The notes: a model not told the origin generated them from the letters alone. A stretch of DNA of 64,000 bases from Chloranthus sessilifolius (GCA_021018995.1 CM037585.1:124214831-124278830), one strand, 5' to 3'; counted from the first letter of the stretch, positions 21,766-34,304 are shown. Program-made: numbers and translations.

Positions 21766-23415
21766 CATGTTCATTTTTAGGATGTGTGAGATGTGGACTC
21801 AAAATCTAACAATTTGATGGTAGGCTTATGATGGCAAGATTCATTACCTTGAAGATTGGCGAAAATATGATCCGCAGCGTCAGATTCAAATCAGTCAACG
21901 ATGTGAAAATAGGTTGCAAAGGAAAAATACTGGATGTAAATAACGGTACCCTTAGGGAAAATAGGTGTGCTCCATGCACGAACAAAATCTTCTACTAACT
22001 CAACTCACTTTTGACCAGCAAAAGTTGGTGTCCTTGTAGAAATTTCACTGATTAGTGTGGGGAAAGGAAAAAAATGTCATCAGTGCAAGAAACGACCCAC
22101 TTACAGTCCACACGGGAATCTAAGCAGCGTAGAATACCGCTGACATTGCGACAAAAACTTTTGTCAGGACCTGAAATGAATGTCAGGTGTTGAATCTTAA
22201 CAAAAGGACCTGTATTTACAGTCCAACATCCTTCCTTTCCAACCAGGCTTTCACATACTTATACCATTTGACTATTTTGAACCAGAAAATATAAATCACT
22301 TTTTACGCCCCATTTTATTATATAATAGATCTTGAGATCTTGATCCTACCATTGTACAAACAGATTTTGATTATATATAATAAATATCTCAAAAAGTTAA
22401 CATGATCATATATGTGTCAAATATAATTCTTGAATCACTTTTTGATATATATATATGCTAGATGAAGTAAAAAACCCGATCGTTCGATGATGGTAGAAAC
22501 AATATCTCAAAATCTATTTTATAGAATTTCTTTACTGAAAAAATTATTTGTATAGGCTGATTTGAAGCAATCAATAATTTTAAGTAGCTGAAATTTAGCT
22601 GATAAGAAAAAATAGGGATTGAAAATGAAGACACCCTTCTTACAATTTGCAAAAGCAAAAGTGGGGACCAGGGGAGTATAAACAGTAGAGTGCCTTGGCG
22701 GTCCCCGCGTCCCTGACACCTCGTATTATTATATCCATTATTATTCTTACTGATTGATCACATGCCAATATAGTACAACCCTTTTATCGGCGAATATCAA
22801 ACGACCGCCGCTATACTTCCTTCAATTAACACCAACAACCCAAGTTTGACCTCGGCCCGATCCGCCCATCAACCGGCTCAACCAAATTATTAAGTCGATC
22901 GGGTATGGGCTTTTTCCAATGCCCCGTTAAAAACTAGCTTGTATAAGCCTGACCCAAAGCCAACCGAATCAGTCATAGGAGTTCTTTTATATAAAAATTA
23001 ATGGCCGGGCCTGCAGCTCGATTCATCTCGGCTTGTTGTGGCTAAGTATGGGCTAAAGTATGTAGACCTTACTCATAAAAGGGTCTCTTGCATATGCCCC
23101 CAGTTTCACTTATTTATAAATAATCTTCTAATGTACAGTTTTGCGTTTGATTAACGCCTTGAGTTATTGTTTCGTTAATTATTATCTCTAAAAACTTAAT
23201 ATGCATTAATCACATCTTTTTTTTTTCTCATGTTAAAAATAATTCTCGTAAGTTATTTTTCTTTTAGAGATGACAACCTTTTTTTTTATTTTTATTATTT
23301 TTATTTTTTTATTTTTTTATATACGGCTATTCAGCTGAAACAATTTCGAGAATTGAGGAGCAGACACGCATACACATGTGACAGTTGCGGGGCTGCATGA
23401 GAGAACATCAACTAT
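21766..23415. other. gene-free stretch
   Basis: Degenerate repeats only. A GC-richer self-similar patch at 22840-23080 resembles 3000-3460, followed by T-rich low complexity at about 23215-23320. A short frame near 22060-22125 reads KGKKCHQCKKRP but has no supporting exon context. Confidence 0.5.
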
Positions 23416-23420
23416 AGTGG

Positions 23421-26400
23421 TGTAACAACCCGGATTTTTAGACTTTGTTTTAACGGTGTTAGATGATGCACCACACTATGTACTGTGCTAACGCTCCACA
23501 TCAGAATCGAAACCCACCCTTTAAAATAGAAAATTTCTAATTTTTCTCATATCAAAATTAAACTCATTGCGAAGTGCTCGTCGATACGATTCCAACGATA
23601 TATAATTTGACGACTTCTGACAAGAATATAAAAAGTTATGCTTATTTTAAGTAATCAAGCAAGTTAAAGGGTATAATTGTAATTTCGGGAGAGAAACATC
23701 AATTGCTTTGGTGCTTATGCAAAATGCTGGAACGAAACATTTTCTCAAGCTATCCAAGTTACGTATGAATTTCTCCTATTCTATTAAATCTCCTACGAAA
23801 AGTGTTAATTAGAGTCGACATAAAATTTTATACCATTATAAATAAAACTTTAAAAACTCTCTACTCTCTATAATAAAAAATCATTCTCTCTGAAGACTTA
23901 GACGAATCGATGCCCTAGGCATCGACCTTTTCAACCCTAATCGCCGTTGATCTTTCGTTCACGCTTCAAGAGGTGGGTACCCATCAATCTATCTTGTTCT
24001 TCTCAGATCCCGTCGCGTAGGATGCGTTCGATCACGCATCGATGGGTTTAAAAATCTTATTTAAACCCAAATATCTCATAAATTAATAGACCTATATATT
24101 AAATATATGTTTTCCCTTGAAAGTTATATATTCTGTAAATTGGGTTTATATGCTATTTCTCTTTTCTTTTCAAGAATCCCTTTTGTTTGAGCCATTAATA
24201 TTTTACCTTATATTAGGTCTGTATATTTAATATATTTACTTCCTCTTTTATTTCTGTAAAATTAATTAAATTATAATATTTATAAATTTGATAGATTGAC
24301 TTAATCGATATAATATCATATTGATATTATTTATTTCCAAATCTATATAGTTATAAATTTATCCTTCTACTAAGGCTATAATAATATATATTATTGTTGC
24401 AAGTTATATTATTATTTATTTAAAATTAATTAAGCCCAAAAATTAAACTATATTTTTATTTTAATTAAAAGAATAATAAATTATACCATCTTGAAGTTTC
24501 GGGTCCGAACTCATGACTGCGAACTCAAATTCGGGTCCACGAACCCGACCTCGCGACCATTGATGCACTTGTCCCGGTATTTTGGTCATAACTTTTTACT
24601 CTGACCTCGGATTAATGCGATTCTTATGACATTAGAAAGAAGACAGCGAGCTTTACAACTTTGTGTGAAATAACCATTTCACGAATCTGACATTTTAGAG
24701 GTCAAAATAGAGCAACAAGTCGGGTTCAATTTTGAATGACTCAAGGCTATTCGAATTTAATATTATTTTCTAATTCTCATGACCAAAGTTCCTGTGTATA
24801 TTATATTGTAAGGTCTTTTGATCGATGGTCATGATAAATCATAACTTAATAAGTATAAATACTATTTAATTTAATTGTCTAATTATTATATATATATATA
24901 TATATCTCAATTTTATCGCTTCAACGCGACCTCTTCGATAATACAAAGTGTTAGAACTTCGATGCCTTTATGAAACTGAACTCTGACCTTTACGATTATC
25001 GAAATCACACTTATAACCCTATTCTATAATTATATTGGTGTATTATGTAAATAAATATAAATATAAGCATAATCAAAATCTAAGTATAAACTGTTATGTA
25101 TGTGTGATACTTTTGTATTTACAACTTAATCAATTTATACGAGTTAAGAATATGTTAGATCATGAGTACGAGAGTGTATGAGATCATGTCTACGCTTGGG
25201 CGTGGTGACTCACTGAGATGGTATCAAAGCGAGGAACACACCGTATTCACATGCCTTACAACTCATGGTGGAATGGGACCCATGACGAGTCGGGTGAGTG
25301 TGAATTCATGTAACCCAGATCACATGGCATATCTGGTGATCTTATCACCCCGAGTTTTAATACGAGAGGATAAGATATGAGATATGATACGAGAATCGGG
25401 CTTTGAGCTTTAGCTGTGGTGAGGTTTCTTTTACGATTACGTGAAACTAGATATATTGGAGTCCATGTACGGATGCAACACCTCTATGGTAGTATAAACT
25501 ATCATACGAAGTACATCCAGGTTACTACGGGACCTTTTTCTTGGGAAGCGTGAATTAGGAAAGTTGTCTCACTATAGTTCGTCCTAGGATTAAGTATAAG
25601 AGTATGATAAGATATGAGTATGAGATAAGATAAGTTATGATACGAGTACGATAATAAGACATGGCTGTGTAGGCCAGCAAAAGATAAAAAACTTAAGTCT
25701 CTGTACGTGTCATTCCTTGCGTAGCCACCGTAAGGGCAACAACATCTTTCAGCCAAGACGGATCTCTGGGAGAGATTATGAGTATGAGTGTATTATGAGT
25801 GAGTTGGCCATTATGTCTCTCCATTGGCTGGCTGGTGGAGTATGAGTATGACACGAGGGTGTTATAATATAGTGGTATGATACTATGTTGACCATCCCAT
25901 AGTAGCTCGAGCAGCGACTCTGGCACAGGTCGTTTAGGATTTCACTAGTATGTTAGTTACGCTCATGCGATGTATAGACGTATGTGTGAGAATGATAATA
26001 AGACATGGTATGATATGTTATGAGATATGGTAAGGTATGTTAAGATATGAGTGTCTAGATCATGGTCTTGCATTTATGATATGAGTCTTACGAATATGTA
26101 TGTGATTTATCTTTCTTTTGCTATCTATTTTGAGATACTATGTTTATCACTCATAAGATGCACCCACAATGCACCTGAGTAGTATGGGGTGGATCGGTGG
26201 TGTATCCCACTGAGTTTACGTGACTGAGTAAATTCATCCCACGTTAATCTAACAGCTGCAGGTGACTATACCGACGGTGTGGACGTGGGTATCTCTGAGC
26301 TGATTGGTGCTGAGAACGTCGACCCAGTGGACTGATTATCAGGGGCCTTTGGAGGGTGACGTTGCCGATTATCAGGAGGACTACAGTGTTGATTTTGATC

Positions 26401-26736
26401 CGAGCGCTGGATATTGAGTTAGTAGACTCGGTATTGGATTTTGCCTTATATTACTATCATTGACTCTATGCTTTCATTTTTATCGGATTTGTCTCCGATT
26501 TGACTTACCTGTTAGTTGTGGATTGATAGCATTCTATCGCATTTTATCAGACTTATTCTGTATTTATGATTGCATTTATATTCCACCCTATTTATTGGAT
26601 TTCATGGATTTTGTGGAACCATTATTGCGCGAGAACTCTGATTAGGTGTATGTCCGCTTAGCATATCCGGGATATGTGCGGGTCATAACTCGGAATTCTA
26701 GGCCCTCGGGATAGGGTAGAATTTTGGGTCGTGACA
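23421..26736 (+). mobile_element. 3.3-kb solo LTR with 5-bp TSD
   Basis: Starts TGTAACAACCCGG and ends TTTTGGGTCGTGACA, giving TGT...ACA ends with a short inverted repeat. It is flanked by the perfect 5-bp repeat AGTGG (23416-23420 and 26737-26741). There is no coding region, second LTR, primer site or polypurine tract, so this is a solo LTR left by recombination. Its size and start resemble large LTRs of Ty3/gypsy chromoviruses (Tekay-like), an inference. A TATAAATA at 23837-23844 sets the plus orientation. Positions 25140-26100 are rich in a degenerate gatatgagtatga word. The start of a related LTR appears at 27232-27309. Confidence 0.85.
23837..23844 (+). promoter_or_regulatory. TATA box of the solo LTR
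   Basis: TATAAATA followed about 25-30 bp later by a pyrimidine-rich ctctctactctct, a plausible transcription start area. Confidence 0.5.
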
Positions 26737-26744
26737 AGTGGTGA

Positions 26745-26885
26745 GGGTTAACTAACAGAACCCAACCCACACATTGTAAAGACAATAGTGGGAAACAGTG
26801 TGGAGGACGAGAATCGAACCCACGATCTAGTCCCTCACATTGGAGGAAGCATACCAACTGGGCTAATGCCTCTTTGGTTTGGAGA
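26745..26885 (-). mobile_element. tRNA-derived SINE
   Basis: On the minus strand the head reads GGCATTAGCCCAGTTGGTAT (A box at 26865-26853) and then GTGGGTTCGATTCTCGTC (B box at 26821-26808), the spacing of a tRNA pol III promoter, followed by an unrelated 3' body. It directly abuts the target duplication of the solo LTR. A possible short duplication gttaac flanks it but is weak. Confidence 0.72.
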
Positions 26886-27109
26886 CGACAGTTAACGAAA
26901 CCGTTACTCAAGGTGTTATTTAAACACAAAACTACAAATTAAGAGGTTATTTGAAAATAAGTGACATATGGGTGCCATTTATTAATATAGCAAAACATAA
27001 GCGGGGTATATTGAAAAACCCTTATAATTAAGACCCATATTTGAATTCCGTTCCTTTGATCCTCTCTCCAATAAAAGTAGCTAAGAAATTTATTGCATCT
27101 TTGTGGATT

Positions 27110-27190
27110 GAACCTTTACTCGAGTGGTGATGCCCTCGAGCCTATAGCCTTAAGGTTAGGGTTTCAAATCCCTGCTTACCTATAAAAAAT
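27110..27190 (+). mobile_element. short tRNA-like SINE
   Basis: ACTCGAGTGGTGATGCC (A-box-like, 27118-27134) and GGTTTCAAATCCC (B box, 27160-27172) are followed by tataaaaaataaaa. Only about 80 bp are recognisable; target duplication not certain. Confidence 0.5.
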
Positions 27191-27231
27191 AAAATTATAA
27201 CCTTTCCTCTCTCTTTAATCTCTTTGTTTAT

Positions 27232-27309
27232 GTACAACGACCCAGATTTTTCTAAACTTTATTTAATGGTGTTAGATGTATTTTGTACTATACTTGGTAT
27301 TATAACTCT
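27232..27309 (+). repeat. 5' fragment of an LTR related to the 3.3-kb solo LTR
   Basis: Reads like the first roughly 50 bp of the solo LTR (acaacgacccagatttttc; ttaatggtgttagatg). It is cut at 27309/27310 by an Athila LTR starting TGATCTGTGCCG. Outermost layer of the nest. Confidence 0.65.
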
Positions 27310-28115
27310 TGATCTGTGCCGAAATATGACTATATTTCATACTATAATACCAACATTTGGACATCCGATGAAGGCATTTTGACGATTGTTGTATAGTTTT
27401 AATAGTTTCAGGTATACTCGTCCTTTGGATCTATTTGGAGCATAATCGAGCATAATTAAGGGTTACATGGGAGCATTGGACCATGGAGCGAGCTGAAGTA
27501 CCAAAATCCGTGAAGAAAATTGATTAATCCAGCCATGTCTATGAAGACGAGGAGGCCACATACCATCATCAATCGATTAAATCTTAGAAATCAATTGATT
27601 GATCTGAATTACAACAGTTTCTCTTCTAAATTCAAATTTGAACTCAATCGATTGAGATTTAGAAATCAATTGATTGATTTCAAATTCAAATAAATTCGCC
27701 AAAAATTCAATTTTGAAGTCAATCGATTGAAATGTGAAAATCAATCGATTGAACCTTACATGAAAGTTTTCCTATCCGCACCCTATAAAATAGATGATAT
27801 GCTAAGGGTTTGGAGGCTTCTTCTTGGCAGATTTTCTTAGGGTTTTTCTAGTTTTCTTTAGTATTTGTAGTAGTAGATTGTAATTATGATGGATGCATTG
27901 TAAGGTTCTGATCTTTTCCAAAAAGATCAAACGGTTGATAAATAAAAGAATGTTTGTTGATGACTTCGATTTTGTGCATTGCGTGTGGATCAGAGATGAG
28001 CGGCTAAACCCCTTACTCAAAGAGGAAGCTATCCTAAGATGAGTACTTGATTTATTTTTAATCCTATAATTCTTGTCAATATTATTGAACCGTACGACTT
28101 TTAGTGCGGACTTTT
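27310..28115 (+). repeat. Athila LTR fragment (D), plus strand
   Basis: Begins TGATCTGTGCCGAAATATGA, the same start as the LTR of element A (56803). It continues through paired TCAATCGATTGA motifs and a TATA box (TATAAAA, 27784-27790) to about 28115, where it meets the inverted LTR of element B. Its 3' end is missing. It holds about 350 bp (27621-27973), including the TATA box, that B's LTR lacks. Confidence 0.8.
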
Positions 28116-29149
28116 TGTGTTATAAAGTGTACCTTTGCAAGTGCACAAGATCTATTATAGCAAGGCAAGAATGCAAGTATCGTACCCACAAAGAAGCGCA
28201 TAATTTGATCACTTTTTAAAAGATTAAAATAATCTAAGGAAGTACCAAATGCGAGATTTATTTTCTATGATTTACCACTACACAATATAATAATAATAAT
28301 AATAATTAAAACCAAGCTATGGAAGGACAAACTATGACAAATAAAGTAACGATGATGAGATGATCAAGGATTTCGCTAACCCTAGATGTGTACATTTTCT
28401 ATCAACAATCCATATGATCCTATGTCAATTTATTTACCATCCTTTTACTACAAACAAAATGAATCGAAAAAAATACGATTATTGATTCGGCATACAATAT
28501 CCTAACACTATGACGCATTCAACTACGACATGAATCATGCGGAAGGTATAATATATCACAAACACGAAATCACAACAAGAAAATCAATCATACGACATCC
28601 TAAATCGATCTACAAGATCGATCTAAGTAGAATACTCGTTTATTATCGCTGATCTACAAGATCAATGGCTATAAACGAGCATTCGATAATAACACAATAA
28701 ACCCGCACTAAAAGCCGTACGATTTAATAATATTGACAAGAATTATAGGATTGAAAATAAATCAAGTACTCATCTTAGGATAGCTTCCTCCTTGAGCGAG
28801 GGGTTTAACCGCTCATCTCTGATCCACACGCAATACACAAAACAGTTGTAATTCAGATCAATCGATTGATTCCTGAGATTCAATCGATGATGATGGCATG
28901 TGGCCTCCTCATCTTCATAGACATGGCTGGATCAATTAATTTTCTTCACAGATTTTGGTGCTTCAGCTGGCTCTATGGTCCAATGCTCTCATGTAACCCT
29001 TAATTATGCTCTATTATGCTCCAAACACATCCAAATGATGAAAATACCTGAAATTATTAAAACTACACAACAACCATCAGAATGCCTTCATCGGATGGTC
29101 AAATATTGGTATTAGGGTGCGAAATATAGTCATTTTTCGACATAGATCA
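28116..29149 (-). repeat. 3' LTR of element B
   Basis: On the minus strand it starts TGATCTATGTCGAAAAATGA at 29149 and ends with ...CACTTGCAAAGGTACAC near 28130, matching the LTR ends of element A and fragment D. About 1.03 kb, shorter than D and A because about 350 bp, including the TATA region, are deleted at about 28850. Confidence 0.8.
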
Positions 29150-29162
29150 CACCCCCAAACCT
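29150..29162 (-). other. polypurine tract of element B
   Basis: Minus strand reads AGGTTTGGGGGTG immediately before the LTR start. This is the position where plus-strand DNA synthesis is primed. Similar CCCCCAAACCTG words recur at about 30980 and 31038 on the plus strand. Confidence 0.75.
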
Positions 29163-31318
29163 ATACTTTGCTAGTCCTCTAGCAAAGAGAATAAAAATAT
29201 ATCAAAAAAGTAACCTAAAAATAAATAAATGCCACTTTCGTAGGGAGCACGATTGCATTTAGCATATGCAATAAGACTTTAGACCCCTAGGTGATCCCTA
29301 GTGGAGGAGTTGTGTCTCCTAAAGGTTTTTAGTGAAGATACCTACAAACTTCAAAGCCTACAAATTTCAATATTAATTTCCATGACCATTACTTGTATGT
29401 CACCTGCGAAGCTTTAGTAACAAATACATAAAGAATCTTTGGATCCCATGTCTCGACTCAACCCTCACTTTAGATATGCACTCACAATGAAATCGCTTCA
29501 ATGAATGGGTTACTTTTTCACACACGTGAGAAGGAGAATTCTAAAACAAATCAAAGAGTCACATGATTCAAGAAAAATGATGCATCAAAGAAAAAGTAAT
29601 CCCATAAGGAATGATGTTTGTATCCTAAGCATGTTATACCAAGTACCATAGTCATTGCATCGTATTCTCCACAAGACATTTACCAATCGAGATCGGATTA
29701 CAAAGGTCTTTTCTAAGGTTGTAATGGGGCTCGGGTGAGGGTTATGGAAGAAAGGAGAAATTGGATTTAAATTTCTCTGAGAAACCGGAAAAAAAAAACA
29801 CATTTGAATTTCGCATTTTTCACTCCCTTTTTTTTTTTTTTTTTTTTTTAAAGTCGAATTCTTCTTTTTGCTTTTTCTCTACTTTCTCCTTCCTTTTATT
29901 CCTTCTTTTTCTTTTCGAAACCACCTCATGTTTTTCACTTATATATATATATATATATATTTTTTTTTTTCTTGCACATATATTTTTCTTTTCTCTCCCT
30001 TTTTTCAAGTATATTTCTATCATATGTTCTGCAAGCATTACTACCATGCCTCCCTATTTCCTCTCTTGCTCTCATCCCTTTTTTCCAAATTTTCAGAGAT
30101 TGAAGGATAGGGTATTTATATTTATAGCACTGGTGTAGGGTATGGTTATTATAGCTTAACAAGAAATATTTAGGACAACAATTTTCAATAAGGCTCAAAG
30201 GGAGTGTTAAAAGGTAGATTAGTATAAGGTGAGGCATTTTAGGTTCAAACAAGCCACGAATGGCCTTTGATCATTTCCTTTCAAGATGACAATGATGTCT
30301 ATTTGTCTTGAGTTTCAATACAATGAGTTCTAGTGCAATGATATAAAACATGCAAAATAAACAAACCAATGAAAATGTTTGAGATTTAAACAAGCATGGA
30401 TTCCAAAGACACTTCGAATTTACTTGTGGCACTCATCAAGAACAAGAAATTGACTTTAAAAGTTATGGGTTTTTAGTCTCCACTAGAATCCTAAGATTCA
30501 AAGTTTAGACTAGTTCCTTAACTTCGAAACTCAAGCATGGTAATGTGTAAAAATTTCTAGTCATGAATTGTAGTATCATCTTTAAAACTTGCATTGAAAT
30601 TAAAATCATAGGCAGTCATAATCTTAACATGGCATGATAATTTTTCGCTAAAACTTTCAAGTTTCAACAATTAAAAATAATGAAAACTCATGGAATTTCA
30701 TAAAATAGGCTTCACTTAATCAAGCGATTGACCTGTCAATCAATTGACTCACATTTGCTTTCAATTAATCTCGGGCCAAAGTTTCCAGTCAATCGATTGA
30801 TTTATTAAAATCAATCGGTTGAGTTGGCTTATTTGCAAGTCTTCTTTGTTAATGGCTATCAGTTAATCGACTGAAATAAGGAATTCAATCGATTGACTGA
30901 CAGAGTCTTTCAATAATTCCGAGAACAGTCAAAATTTTTATTTATTTATTTGTTTATGTAACCTGAGCTGATCTTTTCACCCCCAAACCTGATGTGTCCA
31001 ATGTCCTCATTGGTCCGAATGTTACAGAATTTGGTACCCCCAAACCTGTGTAAAGAAAACCACAACCCGAAGGCGGACTAGGTGAAACAAATATTGTGCG
31101 ACATAAGATCAACACATGCAGGTTAAGAATTGACAAAAATAATGACCAGAATGAGATTAATGCAAAATAAATAACTAAACTAATCTTTTATTAATTATGT
31201 GCTAAATACACTAAACCTAAACTTAATGAAAGAAAACTAAACCTAATATGCGAAAATAAAACTTAAAACAATTCTTAAAACGTGTTAAAATTCCAAAACT
31301 AAAACGAGAATCAATTCC

Positions 31319-31606
31319 TTAATCGTTGTCGCTTTCCATCTCGGGCTTCGACTTGGGGAATGCAATCCTCCACATCTCCTCAGTTATGCCAACCCTGCCG
31401 CGTGGTGGTATTGGGGCACGGGGTGGTGATGCTGGTGGGGTTGGTGGTGGGTTAACAAGTGGTGACGATGGAAACAGTTCCGCCCACAAGTAGGTCGGAA
31501 TTAGATTCAGAGTTGGGTTATTCTCGGCTTCCGCGGAACTAGTAAATGGGGGGCGGTTGCGTGGGGGTGGAGGTGGTTGTAGTGAATCGATGGGCATCAA
31601 GTCCAA
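31319..31606 (-). pseudogene. Pro-rich frame in element B, unrecognised
   Basis: A 95-codon frame, Pro-rich in its middle (PLVNPPPTPPASPPRAPIPP) with an acidic end (SKPEMESDND). No family recognised. It lies on the coding strand of element B downstream of the post-pol ORF and may be the remains of that ORF's C-terminus, or chance. Confidence 0.25.
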
Positions 31607-32391
31607 TGGCGATCGTAGCGATGATGGAGGTGGTGATACCGGATCAAGATCAATGATTTCTCGATTCGATAAATCAAGAGGTTGTGGGGTGCGATATGGG
31701 CCTGCTTCTTTGTCGGTTCGGCCAGGCGTTTCACTACGGAGCGGGTGCGATATCAGATGCTTTCCATCGATTGAAGTTTTGGGGATGACAAGTGCTAAGG
31801 ATTAAGGGGATGACTCAGAAGAATTAAGGCTAAGACTTATTAAATAAACGAAAAACTACCTTAAGAAGAAACAATCTAAAAGAAAGAAATTTTGGGAATA
31901 TTCGGATGTGAAACAGTGATGTTGCAAACCGACTACAGTCAATCAATTTAAATTCAATCGATTGACTTGATGTATAGGGAAAGTTGACTGACAGAAAGAA
32001 AGAAACCTTCTTTGTAAAAATTAGTCCAGTTTTGGACCATTGTTTAAGTTTTAGAAAGTTTCTAAAACCATGGGATTTGAATCAGCATCAAATCAAACGA
32101 TTTAAACCCCTTTTTAGTAGAGGATGGGTGGAATCTTTCTGATTTCATAAATTTGGAAATTTTTGGGCAAATATTTTATTTCCAAAAATTCCTCAGATTT
32201 TGACAAATCTAGGCAGTGTCTAGTCAATCGATTGGAGTAAAATTTCAATCAATCGACTGTGCACAGCAGAGGGTCATTTTAAATTGAACTTACGAAATTC
32301 AATCGATTGAATTTTTTTTGAATTTAATTGATTGAATTTTTTTCGAATTTAATCGATCGACTGATGCATCCAACCAGCAATCCGAAAATAG

Positions 32392-32958
32392 TAGGGTTGT
32401 GCAAAAAACCGACCGAAATTTCGGTTCGATTTCGGTTTTGAGACATATCGGTTTGGTTTCGGTTTCAAAAAATAGAAACCGATAGTTATCGTTTCGGTTT
32501 CAATTTTAACATTAAAAAACCAAAACCGGACCGATAAGAAACCGATAGTGGTGTATATATGGATTATAGTATGTCTATGTTTGAGTTTGATGGTGTGTGA
32601 GGCTTATTGTAGAAAGCTAAATGTTGCTGCTTTAGTTTGTTAATCACTAAAAGTCTTAAAATAAGTTGAATCATAGGAGTTTGCAAAAACAATTTGTATA
32701 AATCGGTTCGGTTTGTATAAATTTTGAAAACTCTAAGTCGAAACCGAAAAAATCAATTCAATTCGGTTAAATGCTACAAATAAAAAAAAGTTTAAAAAAT
32801 GAGGTTTAGAAACTGAAAACCGATCGAACCGATAGTTATCAGTTTGATTTCGAACATTATCGGTTCGGTTTCGATTTTATAAAATACAAACGGATAGTTA
32901 TCGGTTCAGTTTCGGTTTTGCATGAAAACCGACCCCAACCGACCCGATAACACCCCTA
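32392..32958. mobile_element. 567-bp non-autonomous hAT-like element
   Basis: Flanked by the perfect 8-bp repeat GAAAATAG (32384-32391 and 32959-32966). Ends are TAGGGTTGTGCA and AACACCCCTA. The interior consists of cggttcggtttcggttttga-like words in both orientations and no gene. It inserted into the 3' region of Athila element B, so it is younger than B. Confidence 0.88.
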
Positions 32959-33308
32959 GAAAATAGCATAGAGAAGAGAAGACAAAACAATTCAAGTTTT
33001 TCATTAAAAGCACCCAAACTGATTTGATTCGATCATACATCACCACTTTCACATATCTAAATTGATCAAAGAAAACAAAATTCCTAAGACACTAAGTAAA
33101 CTAACACACAAAGCAGACACCAAACATCCAAACCAACAAAACAAAACAACAAGCCACCAAAACTGACATCATCAACAAAACATACAATTTAAACATCATC
33201 TTCATCATCATCAACGTCACCCTCTCTATCCATTGCCGCTCGCGCTCCTGCGATGAAATTATCAGCTTGCACCAGGAATGATTCCCAAGCAATCTGAATG
33301 AGAAAGTT

Positions 33309-34304
33309 CTAAAAATGTGACCTGTGATCGATACCTCCAACCGTTGTCGTCAACCCATCCATCCACGCCTCGAGGAGAGTGATTGCCGCCTCGACATTGA
33401 GATCTGGGACCTCTTCGGGACAAGGTCTTCGTAAACTGCCACGTTGGAATTGTGCAGGGTTTGGTTGGAGAGGAGGAGAAGGTACATCATCAACATCAAC
33501 CTTGAAGGGTTGCGGTGCAACTGAAACATTCCTGACGAGAGCTTTTATGCTCTTGCTCCACACATTCCGGCCATACTGGTAGAATTGCATGTCACCCATC
33601 ACCTCGTCAAGAAAAATCGGGTACCCAAGCTGATCCAATAAGTGCATGATATAGTGAGGAAAATATAGAAGAATGCTTTCTCGTTTGCACGTCGAAGTGG
33701 CGATAACGATATCGTTGTGACACCGATACATTTCGTCGAGCATCATTCCAGGTGCATCAAACTAGGTGTTTCTGTGGACTGCGTAGAGCGCCGCCAAATG
33801 ATTCTTCATTCTCTCAGGTTTTGTGCGGGAGCAAATTATTTGACATCACGATATCCCAAAAGAGAATGTCTCAGGGCAAAGCAGAGTGGGGCTTAAACAT
33901 CCCTGAGCAATGTCTACCATCGCACATATTGTTGATCATGGTCTCCTGGCTGAGTTCTACCGCCGGATTAATCTGATGATTGAGAGGTCGAACAATAAAG
34001 AAAATGAATGATCGAGCAAGATCCACAACGTGCATGTTGTACGTCCAGTTATTGATCCGAACGAGGACGAAGGCAAAGCCCGATGGAGAGCACGATGCTG
34101 GCACCCATTCCATATTTTGATAAAACAGCCGTATGAGATGTAAGGAGACGTCAATTGGCAATGGTGCAAGTAACATTTCGAGATGCATGGCCTCGATGTA
34201 CTCAATAGAACGTGCAACTTCGGAATCCAACGGAACTCGGTTAGATCAAAGAAGTTTACGGTTTGGATCTGCTGGTTCACGTAGTCCTCGTTCGACATTC
34301 TCAT
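33309..34304 (-). pseudogene. Athila post-pol ORF (plant-transposon-protein type)
   Basis: Minus-strand open pieces 34304-33957, 34230-33871 and 33746-33309 overlap in different frames and read as one broken gene. The first parts include LPIDVSLHLIRLFYQNMEWV and INNWTYNMHVVDLARSFIFF. The last includes MMLDEMYRCHNDIVIATSTC, then ESILLYFPHYIMHLLDQLG. Similar domains, annotated in databases as putative plant transposon protein or Athila ORF, occur downstream of pol in Athila elements; their function is unknown (sometimes called envelope-like). No clear membrane span is preserved here. At least two frameshifts break it. Confidence 0.6.

Larger units (their letters stand above)
29163..33308. other. 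non-coding 3' region of element B
   Basis: Long Athila-type 3' untranslated region. It contains a poly(T) run (29830-29849), an (AT)n run (29940-29960), many TCAATCGATTGA palindromes (30730-30900, 31940-31965, 32220-32365), a Pro-rich frame (31319-31606) and a hAT-like insertion. The 125-codon plus-strand frame at 29761-30138 is low-complexity Phe-rich noise. Confidence 0.6.

Noticed and set aside
27640..27752. CRISPR-like array from regularly spaced palindromes
   Set aside because: Eukaryotic LTR DNA; repeats are only 12 bp, mostly in pairs with 10-nt spacers, no array longer than three.
29761..30138. 125-codon plus-strand frame
   Set aside because: Made of poly(T), (AT)n and pyrimidine-rich DNA, giving Phe runs; low complexity inside the Athila B 3' region.
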